Source: Streptomyces sp. NBC_00654 (GTDB lineage: Bacteria > Actinomycetota > Actinomycetes > Streptomycetales > Streptomycetaceae). Taken from it: a stretch of 64,000 bases of DNA. The notes beneath the pieces are model-generated. The model worked only from the letters and a program-made list of their open reading frames with translations, had not been told where the DNA came from and did no database searches. The position numbers were made by a program, and so were the translations under genes. The DNA is taken from assembly GCF_026341775.1 (NCBI RefSeq), contig NZ_JAPEOB010000001.1:3968001-4032000 (forward strand). Reading direction: 5' to 3'. Below are positions 36,901-45,582 of this stretch, piece by piece (position 1 is the first letter of the stretch; every line of letters begins with the position of its first letter).

Positions 36901-37635
36901 ATGACGCAGCGACAGCTCGAACCCATGCCCACCGACTGGCAGCGTGCCCTGGCCGTTGTCGCCCATCCCGATGACCTGGAGTACGGAGCGGCCGCCGCCG
37001 TGGCGGGCTGGACCGACGGCGGCCGGGAGGTCTCCTATCTGCTCGCCAGCCGTGGTGAGGCGGGCATCGACACGCTCCCTCCCGCGGAGTGCGGCCCGGT
37101 GCGGGAGCGTGAGCAGCGGGAGAGTGCGGCGGTGGTCGGGGTGCGGACGGTGGAATTCCTGGACCACCGGGACGGCGTGATCGAGTACGGCATCCGGCTG
37201 CGCCGCGAGATCGCCGCGGCCGTTCGCCGCCACCGCCCGGAGCTGGTGATCACGCTCAATCACCGTGACACCTGGGGCGGTGTCGCCTGGAACACCCCCG
37301 ACCACCGGGCGGTCGGCCGGGCCGCGCTGGACGCGGTCGCGGACGCGGGCAACCGGTGGATCTTCCCCGAACTCGTGGAGCAGGGGCTCCGGCCGTGGGG
37401 CGGGGTGCGCTGGATCGCGGTCGCGGGCAGCGACCGGCCCACGCACGCGGCCGACGCCACGCAGGGCTTCGAGCGCTCCGTCCGGTCGCTGCTGGCGCAC
37501 CGCACGTACATCGAGGCGCTGACGGAGGAGGACCCGGAGGCGTACTGCCGTACGTTCCTGGGTGGTGCGGTGCGCTCCGTCGCCGAGCGGTTCGGCGGGA
37601 CGCCCGCCGTGCCCTTCGAGGTCTTCGCGCGCTGA
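36901..37635 (+). CDS. PIG-L/LmbE-type deacetylase
   Basis: A 244-residue zinc-dependent deacetylase of the family that includes MshB and Mca. The zinc motif VVAHPDDLEYGAAA lies near residue 20 and the third ligand region TPDHRAVGRAALD near residue 136. The DxxR-type stretch SRGEAGI and GVRTVEFLDHRDG are also typical. The exact substrate is not predictable. ATG 36901 lies 6 nt after TAGCCT with no ribosome site, which suggests a leaderless mRNA. It is divergent from the sulfur module. Confidence 0.85.
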   Translation: MTQRQLEPMPTDWQRALAVVAHPDDLEYGAAAAVAGWTDGGREVSYLLASRGEAGIDTLPPAECGPVREREQRESAAVVGVRTVEFLDHRDGVIEYGIRLRREIAAAVRRHRPELVITLNHRDTWGGVAWNTPDHRAVGRAALDAVADAGNRWIFPELVEQGLRPWGGVRWIAVAGSDRPTHAADATQGFERSVRSLLAHRTYIEALTEEDPEAYCRTFLGGAVRSVAERFGGTPAVPFEVFAR

Positions 37636-37845
37636 GCGGCGGCGCGCCGCGTCGCGGGCGGCCCGAGGCGGCCGTGACCACGCCCGCCGGCACGAGGGCC
37701 CGGTACGTACGGGCGCGCGACGGCCGGGCAGGCCGTCCGGGTCGTCGCGGGGGAGTTCCGGGTGGCCACCACCGAGGCGGCGGTGGCCTCCGCCTCCGCG
37801 TCCGTTTCCGCACCCCGCGCCTACCCGGCCGATTGACAAACCGCC

Positions 37846-37860
37846 TTGCTGATTCTGCAA
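37846..37860. promoter_or_regulatory. Dyad TTGCTGATTCTGCAA upstream of the XRE-cupin gene
   Basis: TTGC and GCAA arms separated by 7 bases, directly before the GGAGG ribosome site. A TTGACA -35-like element lies at 37833-37838. The dyad overlaps the expected -10/start region, so autorepression by the XRE-cupin protein is likely. Confidence 0.5.
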
Positions 37861-37867
37861 TGGAGGC

Positions 37868-38467
37868 ATGAAGGAACACGACCGGGACGACCCGGAACTG
37901 GATGCCGTGCTCACCGGCGTCGGACCCCGGCTGCGCAGGCTGCGCACCGACCGCGGGGTGACGCTCGCGGCGCTCTCCGCAGCCACCGGAATCTCCGTCT
38001 CCACCCTCTCCCGGCTGGAGTCCGGCGGGCGGCGCCCCAGCCTGGAGCTGCTGCTCCCGATCGCCCGCGCCCATGAGGTGCCGCTCGACGATCTCGTCGG
38101 CGCGCCGCCCGTCGGGGACCCGAGGGTCAGGGCCAAGCCGATCGTGCACGGCGGGAAGACCGCGCTCCCGCTGACCGGCCGGCCCGGTGGTCTCCAGGCG
38201 TACAAGGTGCTGCACGAGTCCGCCTCGGGGGACGTGCCGACGCAGCGCACCCATGAGGGGTACGAGTGGCTGTACGTGCTCTCCGGGCAGCTGCGGCTGC
38301 TGCTGGCCGAACACGATCTGGTGCTGGAGCCGGGGGAGGCGGCCGAGTTCGACACCCGGCTGCCGCACTGGTTCGGGCCCGTGGGCGACGAGCCGGTGGA
38401 ATACCTCAGCCTGTTCGGGCCGCAGGGCGAGCGCATGCATGTCAGGGCCAAGCCCAAGAGGGGCTGA
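37868..38467 (+). CDS. XRE-family regulator with cupin domain
   Basis: A 199-residue regulator with an N-terminal helix-turn-helix (residues about 18-75, LRRLRTDRGVTLAALSAATG and ISVSTLSRLESGGRRPS) and a C-terminal cupin domain (about 105-195). Cupin motifs include QRTHEGYEWLYVLSGQL and LPHWFGPVGDEPVEYLSLF, with His and Glu residues that could bind metal. Such proteins control small catabolic operons in response to a ligand held by the cupin. ATG 37868 has GGAGG at 5 bases. It may act on itself; the downstream oxidoreductase operon has a different operator. Confidence 0.87.
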   Translation: MKEHDRDDPELDAVLTGVGPRLRRLRTDRGVTLAALSAATGISVSTLSRLESGGRRPSLELLLPIARAHEVPLDDLVGAPPVGDPRVRAKPIVHGGKTALPLTGRPGGLQAYKVLHESASGDVPTQRTHEGYEWLYVLSGQLRLLLAEHDLVLEPGEAAEFDTRLPHWFGPVGDEPVEYLSLFGPQGERMHVRAKPKRG

Positions 38468-38520
38468 GCCGGGTCCGCGGGGCATGTGCGCCGGCCTTCC
38501 CGAGGTGTTCCCAGATCGGC

Positions 38521-38532
38521 AAGCGACCGCTT
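38521..38532. promoter_or_regulatory. TetR-type operator AAGCGACCGCTT
   Basis: A 5-2-5 palindrome in the context CAAGCGACCGCTTAGTATGC, 107 bp upstream of the quinone oxidoreductase start. The spacing and AAGCG/CGCTT arms resemble operators of TetR regulators of acyl-CoA catabolism. No TetR gene is seen in the window. Confidence 0.45.
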
Positions 38533-38638
38533 AGTATGCGCCGGAGCGGTGGTAGTGCGAGCGGTGGCCGACGCGCGCGGCGGTCATGCGCGCGGGCGCC
38601 GTGAGCAGGTAATGCCGACAGTGTTGTGGAGGCCCCTC

Positions 38639-39607
38639 ATGCAGGCATGGCGAGTGCACCGGAACGGCGAGCCGGGCGAGGTGATGCGGCTCGACGAGAC
38701 GGAGCGGCCCACGCCCGGCGAGGGTCAGGCGCTGATCAGGGTGCGGGCGGCCAACGTCAACTTCCCCGACGCGCTGCTCTGCCGGGGGCAGTACCAGGTG
38801 CGCCCGCCGCTGCCCTTCACCCCGGGCGTGGAGATCTGCGGTGACACCGAGGACGGGCGCCGGGTGATCGCCACCCCCGCCCTCCCGTACGGCGGCTTCG
38901 CCGAGTACGTCGTCGCGGACGAGGCGGCCCTGCTGCCCGCGCCCGGCTCCCTCGACGACGCCGAGGCGGCGGCCCTGCACATCGGCTACCAGACAGGCTG
39001 GTTCGGGCTGCACCGCCGGGCCCGTATCGAGGCGGGCGAGACCCTGCTCGTGCACGCGGCGGCGGGCGGCGTCGGCAGCGCCGCCGTGCAGCTGGGCAAG
39101 GCGGCGGGCGCCACCGTCATCGGCGTCGTCGGAGGCCCGGAGAAGGCCGCGACCGCCCGGGAGCTGGGCTGCGACCTGGTCATCGACCGCCGCTGCGAGG
39201 ACATCGTGGCGAGGGCCAAGGAGGCCACCGGCGGACGGGGCGTGGACGTCGTCTACGACCCCGTCGGCGGCGATGCCTACGCCAGGTCCGTGAAGTGCGT
39301 CGCCTTCGAGGGGCGCGTCCTCGTCGTCGGCTTCGCGAGCGGAGTCATCCCCGCCCCGGCGCTCGGCCACGCCCTCGTCAAGAACTACTCGATCGTCGGA
39401 CTCCACTGGGGCCTCTACAACACCGAGGACCCCGCCGCGGTCCGCGCCTGCCACGACGAGCTGACCCGGCTCGCGGCACAGGGAGTCATCAGACCGCTGG
39501 TCAGCGAGCGCACCGCGATGACCGGTGCGGCGGCCGCCGTCCAGCGTGTCGCCGACGGCACCAGCACCGGCCGCATCGTCGTCCTGCCGACAGGAGCCGC
39601 CCGATGA
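38639..39607 (+). CDS. Zinc-independent quinone oxidoreductase (MDR family)
   Basis: A 322-residue NADPH:quinone reductase-like medium-chain dehydrogenase. The N-terminal domain begins MQAWRVHRNGEP and contains VRAANVNFPDALLCRGQYQ. The Rossmann motif is LVHAAAGGVGSAAVQLGKAAGA near residue 138. No zinc-site Cys/His cluster is seen. ATG 38639 has GGAGG at 7 bases; the longer upstream frame covers the operator and is not coding. Its stop overlaps the ATG of the first acyl-CoA dehydrogenase, so it forms a three-gene catabolic operon. Confidence 0.88.
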   Translation: MQAWRVHRNGEPGEVMRLDETERPTPGEGQALIRVRAANVNFPDALLCRGQYQVRPPLPFTPGVEICGDTEDGRRVIATPALPYGGFAEYVVADEAALLPAPGSLDDAEAAALHIGYQTGWFGLHRRARIEAGETLLVHAAAGGVGSAAVQLGKAAGATVIGVVGGPEKAATARELGCDLVIDRRCEDIVARAKEATGGRGVDVVYDPVGGDAYARSVKCVAFEGRVLVVGFASGVIPAPALGHALVKNYSIVGLHWGLYNTEDPAAVRACHDELTRLAAQGVIRPLVSERTAMTGAAAAVQRVADGTSTGRIVVLPTGAAR

Positions 39608-40794
39608 CCACCGCCCCCGACGCGGACGAGGTCCGCCGCCGCACACGCGACCTGCTCTCCGCGTACCCGCCGGCCACCACGGAGCGCACCGCGTTCCTCA
39701 GGGCCCGCTTCGACGCGGGTCTGGCCTGGGTCCACTACCCGGCCGGACTCGGCGGGCTCGACGCGCCGCGTTCCCTCCAGCCCGTCGTCGACGCCGCACT
39801 CGCCGCCGCCGGGGCCCCCGGCAACGACCCGCGCCGCATCGGCATCGGTCTGGGCATGGCGGCCCCGACCATCCTCGGGTTCGGCACCGACGAGCAGAAG
39901 CGGCGCTTCCTGCGGCCCCTGTGGGCCGGCGAGGAGGTGTGGTGCCAGCTGTTCAGCGAGCCGGGCGCCGGATCCGACCTGGCCGCCCTCGGCACCCGGG
40001 CCGTCCGGGACGGGTCGGACTGGGTCGTCGACGGGCAGAAGGTCTGGACGTCCAGCGCCCATGTGGCCCGCTGGGCGATCCTGATCGCCCGCACCGACCC
40101 GGACCTGCCCAAGCACCGGGGCATCAGCTACTTCATCTGCGACATGACCGACCCCGGTGTCGAGGTGCGGCCGCTGCGCCAGATCACCGGCGAGGCGGAG
40201 TTCAACGAGGTCTTCCTCACCGGTGTGCGCATCCCGGACAGCAGGCGGCTCGGCCCGGTGGGGGAGGGCTGGAAGGTCGCGCAGACCACCCTGATGAACG
40301 AGCGCGTCTCGATCGGCGGAGCCCGGATCCCGCGCGAGGGCGGCATGATCGGCCCGGTCTCGCGGACCTGGCGCGAGCGCCCGGAGCTGCGCACCCACGA
40401 CCTGCACCAGCGCCTGCTGACGCTGTGGGTGGAGGCCGAGGTGGCCCGGCTCACCGGCGAGCGGCTGCGCCAGCAGCTCGTCGCCGGACAGCCCGGCCCC
40501 GAAGGATCGGGCATGAAGCTCGCCTTCGCCCGCCTCAACCAGGAGATCAGCGGCCTGGAGGTCGAACTCCTCGGCCAGGAGGGCCTGTTGTACGGCGACT
40601 GGACCATGCGCCGGCCGGAGCTGGTCGACTTCACCGGACGCGACGCCGGGTACCGCTATCTGCGCTCCAAGGGCAACTCCATCGAGGGCGGCACGAGCGA
40701 GGTACTGCTGAACATCGTCGCCGAGCGCGTGCTCGGGCTGCCCGCCGAACCGCGCAACGACAAGGACGTCGCCTGGAAGGACCTGTCCCGATGA
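39604..40794 (+). CDS. Acyl-CoA dehydrogenase (subunit 1)
   Basis: A 396-residue flavoprotein of the acyl-CoA dehydrogenase family. The flavin-binding stretch WCQLFSEPGAGSDLAAL lies near residue 116 and DWVVDGQKVWTSSAHVA near 140. The C-terminal signature is YRYLRSKGNSIEGGTSEVLLNIVAERVLGLP. It overlaps both neighbours by ATGA. The pairing with a second, less canonical dehydrogenase recalls the heteromeric FadE-type complexes of actinobacteria that act on branched, steroid or polyketide side-chain CoA esters. Confidence 0.9.
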   Translation: MTTAPDADEVRRRTRDLLSAYPPATTERTAFLRARFDAGLAWVHYPAGLGGLDAPRSLQPVVDAALAAAGAPGNDPRRIGIGLGMAAPTILGFGTDEQKRRFLRPLWAGEEVWCQLFSEPGAGSDLAALGTRAVRDGSDWVVDGQKVWTSSAHVARWAILIARTDPDLPKHRGISYFICDMTDPGVEVRPLRQITGEAEFNEVFLTGVRIPDSRRLGPVGEGWKVAQTTLMNERVSIGGARIPREGGMIGPVSRTWRERPELRTHDLHQRLLTLWVEAEVARLTGERLRQQLVAGQPGPEGSGMKLAFARLNQEISGLEVELLGQEGLLYGDWTMRRPELVDFTGRDAGYRYLRSKGNSIEGGTSEVLLNIVAERVLGLPAEPRNDKDVAWKDLSR

Positions 40795-41924
40795 CCGCGC
40801 CGAACCAGTCCGCCGCCACCCCTGATCTGCTCTACTCGGAGGCCGAGGAGGACCTGCGGTCCGCCGTGCGGTCCCTGCTCGCCGACCGGGCCGGCGCACC
40901 GGCGGTGACCGCCGCCGCCGAGTCCGGCACGCCGTACGACCCGCGGCTGTGGAAGGCGCTCGCCACCGGCATCGGCGCCGCCGGACTCCTCGTACCGGAG
41001 ACGCTGGGCGGGCAGGGGGCCTCGCACCGGGAAGCCGCCGTGGTCCTGGAGGAGCTCGGCCGCGGCGTCACCCCCGCACCCTTTCTGACGAGTGCCGTCG
41101 CGGCGACCGGCACACTGCTCGCGCTGGAGGCCGAGGACGGTCCGGTCGCCGCGCTGCTCGCCGAGCTGGCCTCCGGCCGCACGACCGCGGTACTCGCCGT
41201 GCCGTTCGCCACCCCGCCCTCCGGAGCGCTCACCGGGGCGGTCGCCGCGTCGGCGGGCGTCCTCGACGGGACGGTGCGCGGGGTGGCCGACGCGGTCGCC
41301 GCCGATGTGCTGCTGGTGCCCACCGCCGAGGGCCTGTACGAGGTCCGGACGGCCGGGGACGCGGTCGCCCTGGAGCCGCTCGTCGCCCTCGACCTCACCC
41401 GCCCGCTCGCCGCCGTCACCCTGGCCGGTGCCACCGGCACCCTGCTCGCCGACGCGGCCGCCGCCGACGGTGCCGTACGGCACGGGCTGCTCACCGGCGC
41501 CGGGCTGCTCGCCTCCGAACAGCTCGGCCTCGCCGAATGGTGTCTGACCGAGACCGTGCGGTACACCCGTGAACGGCACCAGTTCAACCGGCCCGTGGGC
41601 TCGTTCCAGTCGCTCAAGCACCGGATGGCGCAGCTCTGGCTTCAGGTCGTCTCGGCCCGCGCCGCCGCCCGCAACGCCGCCGACGCCCTCGCCACCGGCA
41701 GCCCGGACGCCCCGCTCGCGGTCGCCGTGGCCCAGGCGTACTGCTCGAAGGCCGCGGTCCACGCCGCCGAGGAGTGCGTGCAGTTGCACGGCGGGATCGG
41801 AATGACCTGGGAACACCCCGCGCATCTGTATCTGAAGCGGGCCAAGGCCGACTCGATCGCGTACGGCACGGCGGGAAGCCATCTCGGGACGGTGGCCGGG
41901 CTGGCCGAAATCCCGGCGCCCTGA
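40791..41924 (+). CDS. Acyl-CoA dehydrogenase (subunit 2)
   Basis: A 377-residue acyl-CoA dehydrogenase-like protein. The N-terminal helical domain is recognisable (LLYSEAEEDLRSAVRSLLAD). The middle domain is Ala-rich and lacks the usual flavin-binding SEPGAGSD loop. The C-terminal domain has YTRERHQFNRPVGSFQSLKHRMAQL and ECVQLHGGIGMTWEHPAHLYLKRA. The split of motifs between this protein and its partner supports an alpha2beta2 enzyme (inference). It is the last gene of the operon, followed by a hairpin terminator. Confidence 0.88.
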   Translation: MTAPNQSAATPDLLYSEAEEDLRSAVRSLLADRAGAPAVTAAAESGTPYDPRLWKALATGIGAAGLLVPETLGGQGASHREAAVVLEELGRGVTPAPFLTSAVAATGTLLALEAEDGPVAALLAELASGRTTAVLAVPFATPPSGALTGAVAASAGVLDGTVRGVADAVAADVLLVPTAEGLYEVRTAGDAVALEPLVALDLTRPLAAVTLAGATGTLLADAAAADGAVRHGLLTGAGLLASEQLGLAEWCLTETVRYTRERHQFNRPVGSFQSLKHRMAQLWLQVVSARAAARNAADALATGSPDAPLAVAVAQAYCSKAAVHAAEECVQLHGGIGMTWEHPAHLYLKRAKADSIAYGTAGSHLGTVAGLAEIPAP

Positions 41925-41958
41925 GGGCTGTCCGCAGCCCTTCCGCGGGGGCCGGCGA

Positions 41959-41986
41959 GCGGGGGTACGCGACCGCGTACCCCCGC
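41959..41986. terminator. Terminator after the acyl-CoA dehydrogenase operon
   Basis: A 12-bp perfect stem (GCGGGGGTACGC and its complement) with a 4-nt loop, 34 bases after the stop. Confidence 0.78.
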
Positions 41987-42085
41987 TTCGCCGTGCCGGG
42001 GAGGCGCGTGGGGAGCCGGGCGGGCGAGCGGGCGGAACCGGGCAGGTGCGGGCGGGGTGGGCGAGGCTCTTTACGTGCTGTTTAA

Positions 42086-42102
42086 TTGCGATCGGTTCGC
42101 AA
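42086..42102. promoter_or_regulatory. Nur-like (nickel) box of the nik operon
   Basis: TTGCGATCGGTTCGCAA, two perfect 6-bp arms TTGCGA/TCGCAA around a 5-bp spacer. It matches the TTGC-n9-GCAA frame of the Streptomyces nickel repressor Nur box. TAACAT (42103-42108) directly after it is a plausible -10 hexamer, so a bound repressor would cover the promoter. It lies 34 bp upstream of the nikA start. Confidence 0.8.
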
Positions 42103-42135
42103 TAACATTCGATCTTCAATAGGGATGTGCAGAGT

Positions 42136-43743
42136 ATGACGGCCCGATCGGTACGGGGAGCGGTCGCCACCACGCTGGCGGCCGTGCTGTCGATATCCGC
42201 GGCGGCCTGCTCGAATCCGGAGAGTCCGGGCGGCGGTTCGGGTTCCGGCTCCGCGGACTCGGCCGTCGTCGGCATCGCGTACGAGCCCGACAGCCTCAGC
42301 CCGCTGCTCGGCTACGGCAAGGACGGCAACTCCAAGATCTTCGACGGGCTGCTCGCCCTCGACGGCGCGATGACGCTGCGGCCCGCGCTCGCCACCGCCC
42401 TGCCCGAGATCAGCGACGACGGGCTCACGTACACCTACCGGCTCCGCAAGGGCGTCACGTTCAGCGACGGCAAGCCGTTCGGCGCGAAGGACGTCGTCTT
42501 CACCTATCGCACCATTCTCGACGAGAGGACGAACAACGCCTCCCGTACCGAACTGGACGCGGTGAAGACCGTCGAGGCGGTCGGCGACGACAGCGTCGTC
42601 TTCACCCTGAAGTACCCTTACGCGCCCTTCGCCCAGCGCACCGTCCTGCCCATCGCTCCCGAACACATCGCGGGCGAGCAGGACGTGAACACCGGCGCCT
42701 TCACCACCCACCCCATCGGCACCGGGCCCTATCTGCTCACCAAGTGGTCCAAGGGCGAGAAGCTGAGCTTCAAGGCCAACCCCGGCTACTGGGGCGGCGC
42801 ACCGAAGATCAAGAAGTTCACCATGGCCATCATCAAGGACGACGACGTGCGCGCCACCCGGCTGCGCTCCGGCGACCTCGACGGCGCGATCCTGCCGCCC
42901 AACCTCGCCAAGGGCTTCAAGGGCGAGGGACGGAAGACCTACGCGGCCACGACGTACGACTACCGCACGGTGACCCTGCCGACCCACAACAAGGTCGCCG
43001 GTGACACCGCCGTCCGGCGCGCGCTCGATGTCGCCGTCGACCGGCAGGCCATGGTCGACTCCATCCTCAACGGCGAGGGCAGGCCCGCCTACGGGCCCGT
43101 CCCCACCGACAGCGAGTGGTTCACCGGGGGAACCGAGCGCCGCCACGACCTCGCCGCCGCTCAGCAGATCCTCGACGTGGCGGGCTGGAAGCCGGGCAAG
43201 GACGGCATCCGCACCAAGGACGGGGTGCGCGCCGCCTTCCCGCTCTGGTACCTCACCGGTGACAAGCTCCGCCAGGAACACGCCCTCGCCTACGCCTCCG
43301 ACGCCAAGAAGGCGGGCATCGACATCACCGCCGAGGCCGGGACCTGGGAGGTCATCGAGCCCCGGATGAAGCAGGACGCCGTCCTGGCGGGCGGCGGATC
43401 GCCCGCCGACCCCGACTTCGACCAGTACACCCTGCTGAAGTCCTCCCTCGCGGGAGACGGCTTCAACAACATGGCCCGGTACGACAACAAGGCCGTCGAC
43501 ACGGCCCTCGAAGCGGGCCGCCGGAGCGGTGACAAAGCCGCCCGCAAGGCGGCGTACGACACCGTCCAGCGGGAACTGGTGAAGAACCCCGGCTACACCT
43601 TCCTCACCCACATCGACCACCTCTACGTCGTCGACGACCGGTTCGGCCCGCTCACCACCCAGGTCGAACCGCACGACCACGGCCTGGCCTCCGGCCCCTG
43701 GTGGAACGTCGAGAAGTGGAACCCCGGGGGCACGGAGAAGTGA
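42136..43743 (+). CDS. nikA: Nickel-binding lipoprotein NikA (family 5 SBP)
   Basis: A 535-residue family 5 solute-binding protein. The signal peptide ends at lipobox AAAC near residue 23 followed by a Gly/Ser linker. Family signatures are GIAYEPDSLSPLLGYGKDG, SDDGLTYTYRLRKGVTFSDG, FTTHPIGTGPYLLTKW and AVDRQAMVDSILNGEG. The ATG at 42136 is chosen with AGGGA upstream; GTG 42127 is an alternative. The nickel assignment rests on the Nur-like box, the five-gene nikABCDE order and the small NikE-like second ATPase. A peptide importer is the alternative. Confidence 0.82.
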   Translation: MTARSVRGAVATTLAAVLSISAAACSNPESPGGGSGSGSADSAVVGIAYEPDSLSPLLGYGKDGNSKIFDGLLALDGAMTLRPALATALPEISDDGLTYTYRLRKGVTFSDGKPFGAKDVVFTYRTILDERTNNASRTELDAVKTVEAVGDDSVVFTLKYPYAPFAQRTVLPIAPEHIAGEQDVNTGAFTTHPIGTGPYLLTKWSKGEKLSFKANPGYWGGAPKIKKFTMAIIKDDDVRATRLRSGDLDGAILPPNLAKGFKGEGRKTYAATTYDYRTVTLPTHNKVAGDTAVRRALDVAVDRQAMVDSILNGEGRPAYGPVPTDSEWFTGGTERRHDLAAAQQILDVAGWKPGKDGIRTKDGVRAAFPLWYLTGDKLRQEHALAYASDAKKAGIDITAEAGTWEVIEPRMKQDAVLAGGGSPADPDFDQYTLLKSSLAGDGFNNMARYDNKAVDTALEAGRRSGDKAARKAAYDTVQRELVKNPGYTFLTHIDHLYVVDDRFGPLTTQVEPHDHGLASGPWWNVEKWNPGGTEK

Positions 43744-44732
43744 GCCACCGCCTCCCCTGGGGGCCGATGGCGCGGATGGCGGGACGGCGGGCGCTGTTCG
43801 CCGTACCCGTCCTCGGCGTCGTCACCTTCGGCGTGTTCGCCGTCGCCGCCGCCTCCCCCTTCGACCCCGTCAAGGCCTACGCGGGCACCGCCGGCCTCAC
43901 CGCCTCGCAGGAGAACCTCGACCAGCTCCGCGCCAACCTCGGCGTCGACCAGCCCCTGACCGCCCGCTGGTGGAACTGGCTCACCGCCGCGCTCCGGGGC
44001 GACTTCGGCGACTCCAGCGTGATGCGCCAGCCCGTCGCCGATGTCATCGGCGAACGCATCGGCTGGTCAGTCCTGCTGGCCGCCACCGCCTTCGCCGTCG
44101 CGATCCTGCTCGGCACGGGCCTCGGAGTCCTGGCCGCCCGCAGGCCGGGCGGCTGGCTCGACCGCTGTGTCAGCTCGGCCGCCTACACCCTGGAAGCCGC
44201 CCCCGCCTTCTGGCTCGGGCTGCTGGCCATCTGGTTCTTCGCCCTGAAACTGGACGTCCTGCCGGCCGGCGGACTCACCGACGCCGCCAGCGACACCGTC
44301 ACCTTCGGACAGGTCGCCTCCCATCTGGTCCTGCCCGCGGCCGTCCTCGGGATCTCCCAGCTGCCGTGGTTCTTCCTGTACGTACGCCAGGGCGTCGCCG
44401 ACGCCCTGGACGAGGACCCGGTACGCGGCGCCCGTGCCCGCGGACTGCGCGAGCGCACCGTACTGCTCGGCCACGGCCTGCGCTCCGGCATGCTGCCGAT
44501 GCTCACCCTGATCGGCTCCCGGGTGCCCGAACTCATCACCGGCGCACTCCTCGTCGAGACGGTCTTCAGCTGGCCCGGGATCGCCGCGGCCACCGTGGAG
44601 GCCGCGACCTCGGTGGACTTCGCGCTGCTCGCCGCCCTCACGGTGCTCGCCACCGCGGCGGTGCTGCTGGGCAACCTCCTGTCCGATCTGCTGTACGGAC
44701 TCGCCGACCCGAGAGTGGGCTTCGATGGCTGA
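43740..44732 (+). CDS. nikB: Nickel ABC transporter permease NikB
   Basis: A 330-residue permease of the DppB/NikB type. The first membrane segment follows MAGRRALFAVPVLGVVTFGVF. A periplasmic loop then ends at VDQPLTARWWNWLTAALRGDFGDSSV, which is typical of this family, and about five more segments follow. The docking loop is DEDPVRGARARGLRERTVLLGH near residue 235. GTG 43740 overlaps the nikA stop (GTGA). Confidence 0.83.
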   Translation: MSHRLPWGPMARMAGRRALFAVPVLGVVTFGVFAVAAASPFDPVKAYAGTAGLTASQENLDQLRANLGVDQPLTARWWNWLTAALRGDFGDSSVMRQPVADVIGERIGWSVLLAATAFAVAILLGTGLGVLAARRPGGWLDRCVSSAAYTLEAAPAFWLGLLAIWFFALKLDVLPAGGLTDAASDTVTFGQVASHLVLPAAVLGISQLPWFFLYVRQGVADALDEDPVRGARARGLRERTVLLGHGLRSGMLPMLTLIGSRVPELITGALLVETVFSWPGIAAATVEAATSVDFALLAALTVLATAAVLLGNLLSDLLYGLADPRVGFDG

Positions 44733-45582
44733 GGCCGTGCTCGCCTCCCCGCGCCGCGCCAACCGCCGCGTCCGGGTGGTCACCTCCGCGGTGGTCGTGG
44801 CCGCCGTGCTGCTGGCCGTCCTCGTCGTACCTCCGCTGGCCCAGCTCGACCAGCAGGCCGTCGACCTCTCCGCCAAGCTGCGGCCTCCCTCCCTCGCCCA
44901 TCCGTTCGGCACGGACGACGTCGGCCGGGATCTGCTGCTGCGCTGTGTCTACGGACTGCGCGTCTCCCTGCTCGTCGGCCTGGTCGCCGCCCTCACCGCC
45001 ACCGTCATCGGCACCGCGGTCGGCGCGCTCGCCGCGGCGTTCGGCGGCTGGACGGACCGGGTCGTGATGCGGCTGGTGGACACCTTCTCGTCCGTGCCGC
45101 ACCTGCTGCTCGGGATCTTCGTCGTCGCGATGTTCCGGCCCGGCGTCTGGCCGGTGATCGTGTCCGTGGCCGTGACCCACTGGCTGTCCACGGCGCGGAT
45201 CGTCCGCTCCGAAGTGCTCTCGCTGCGCTCGCGCCCCTTCATCGACGCGGCGGTCTCCGGGGGTGCCTCGCGCGGCCGGGTCATCGTCCGCCACCTGCTG
45301 CCCGGAGTGCTGCCGCAGGCCGGGCTCGCCGCCGTACTCATGGTGCCGCACGCCATGTGGCACGAGTCGGCGCTGTCCTTCCTGGGCCTCGGCCTGCCCG
45401 CCCATCAGGCGAGCCTCGGCAATCTCGTGCAGTCCGCACGCGGATCGCTGCTCGCCGGTGACTGGTGGCCGACGCTCTTCCCCGGTCTCTTCCTGATCAT
45501 TCCGACGCTCGCCCTGGCGGGCCTCGCCGGTGCCTGGCGCGAGCGGATCAACCCGCGCCGCCGATCGGAGCTGATGCTGTGA
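44725..45582 (+). CDS. nikC: Nickel ABC transporter permease NikC
   Basis: A 285-residue DppC/NikC-type permease. It has a short charged N-terminus, the family motif HPFGTDDVGRDLLLRCVYGLRVSL near residue 55, and DRVVMRLVDTFSSVPHLLLGIF. The docking loop is FIDAAVSGGASRGRVIVRHLLPGV near residue 172 and the WHESALSFLGLGLPAHQASLG stretch follows. It overlaps nikB by 8 bases. Confidence 0.83.
   Translation: MAEAVLASPRRANRRVRVVTSAVVVAAVLLAVLVVPPLAQLDQQAVDLSAKLRPPSLAHPFGTDDVGRDLLLRCVYGLRVSLLVGLVAALTATVIGTAVGALAAAFGGWTDRVVMRLVDTFSSVPHLLLGIFVVAMFRPGVWPVIVSVAVTHWLSTARIVRSEVLSLRSRPFIDAAVSGGASRGRVIVRHLLPGVLPQAGLAAVLMVPHAMWHESALSFLGLGLPAHQASLGNLVQSARGSLLAGDWWPTLFPGLFLIIPTLALAGLAGAWRERINPRRRSELML

Noticed and set aside
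37680..37860. A possible coding tail ending in a Ser/Ala-rich peptide before the XRE-cupin gene
   Set aside because: One frame reads plausibly (AVRVVAGEFRVATTEAAV) but has no start or ribosome site and no known family. It might be a remnant, but the evidence is too weak to list.
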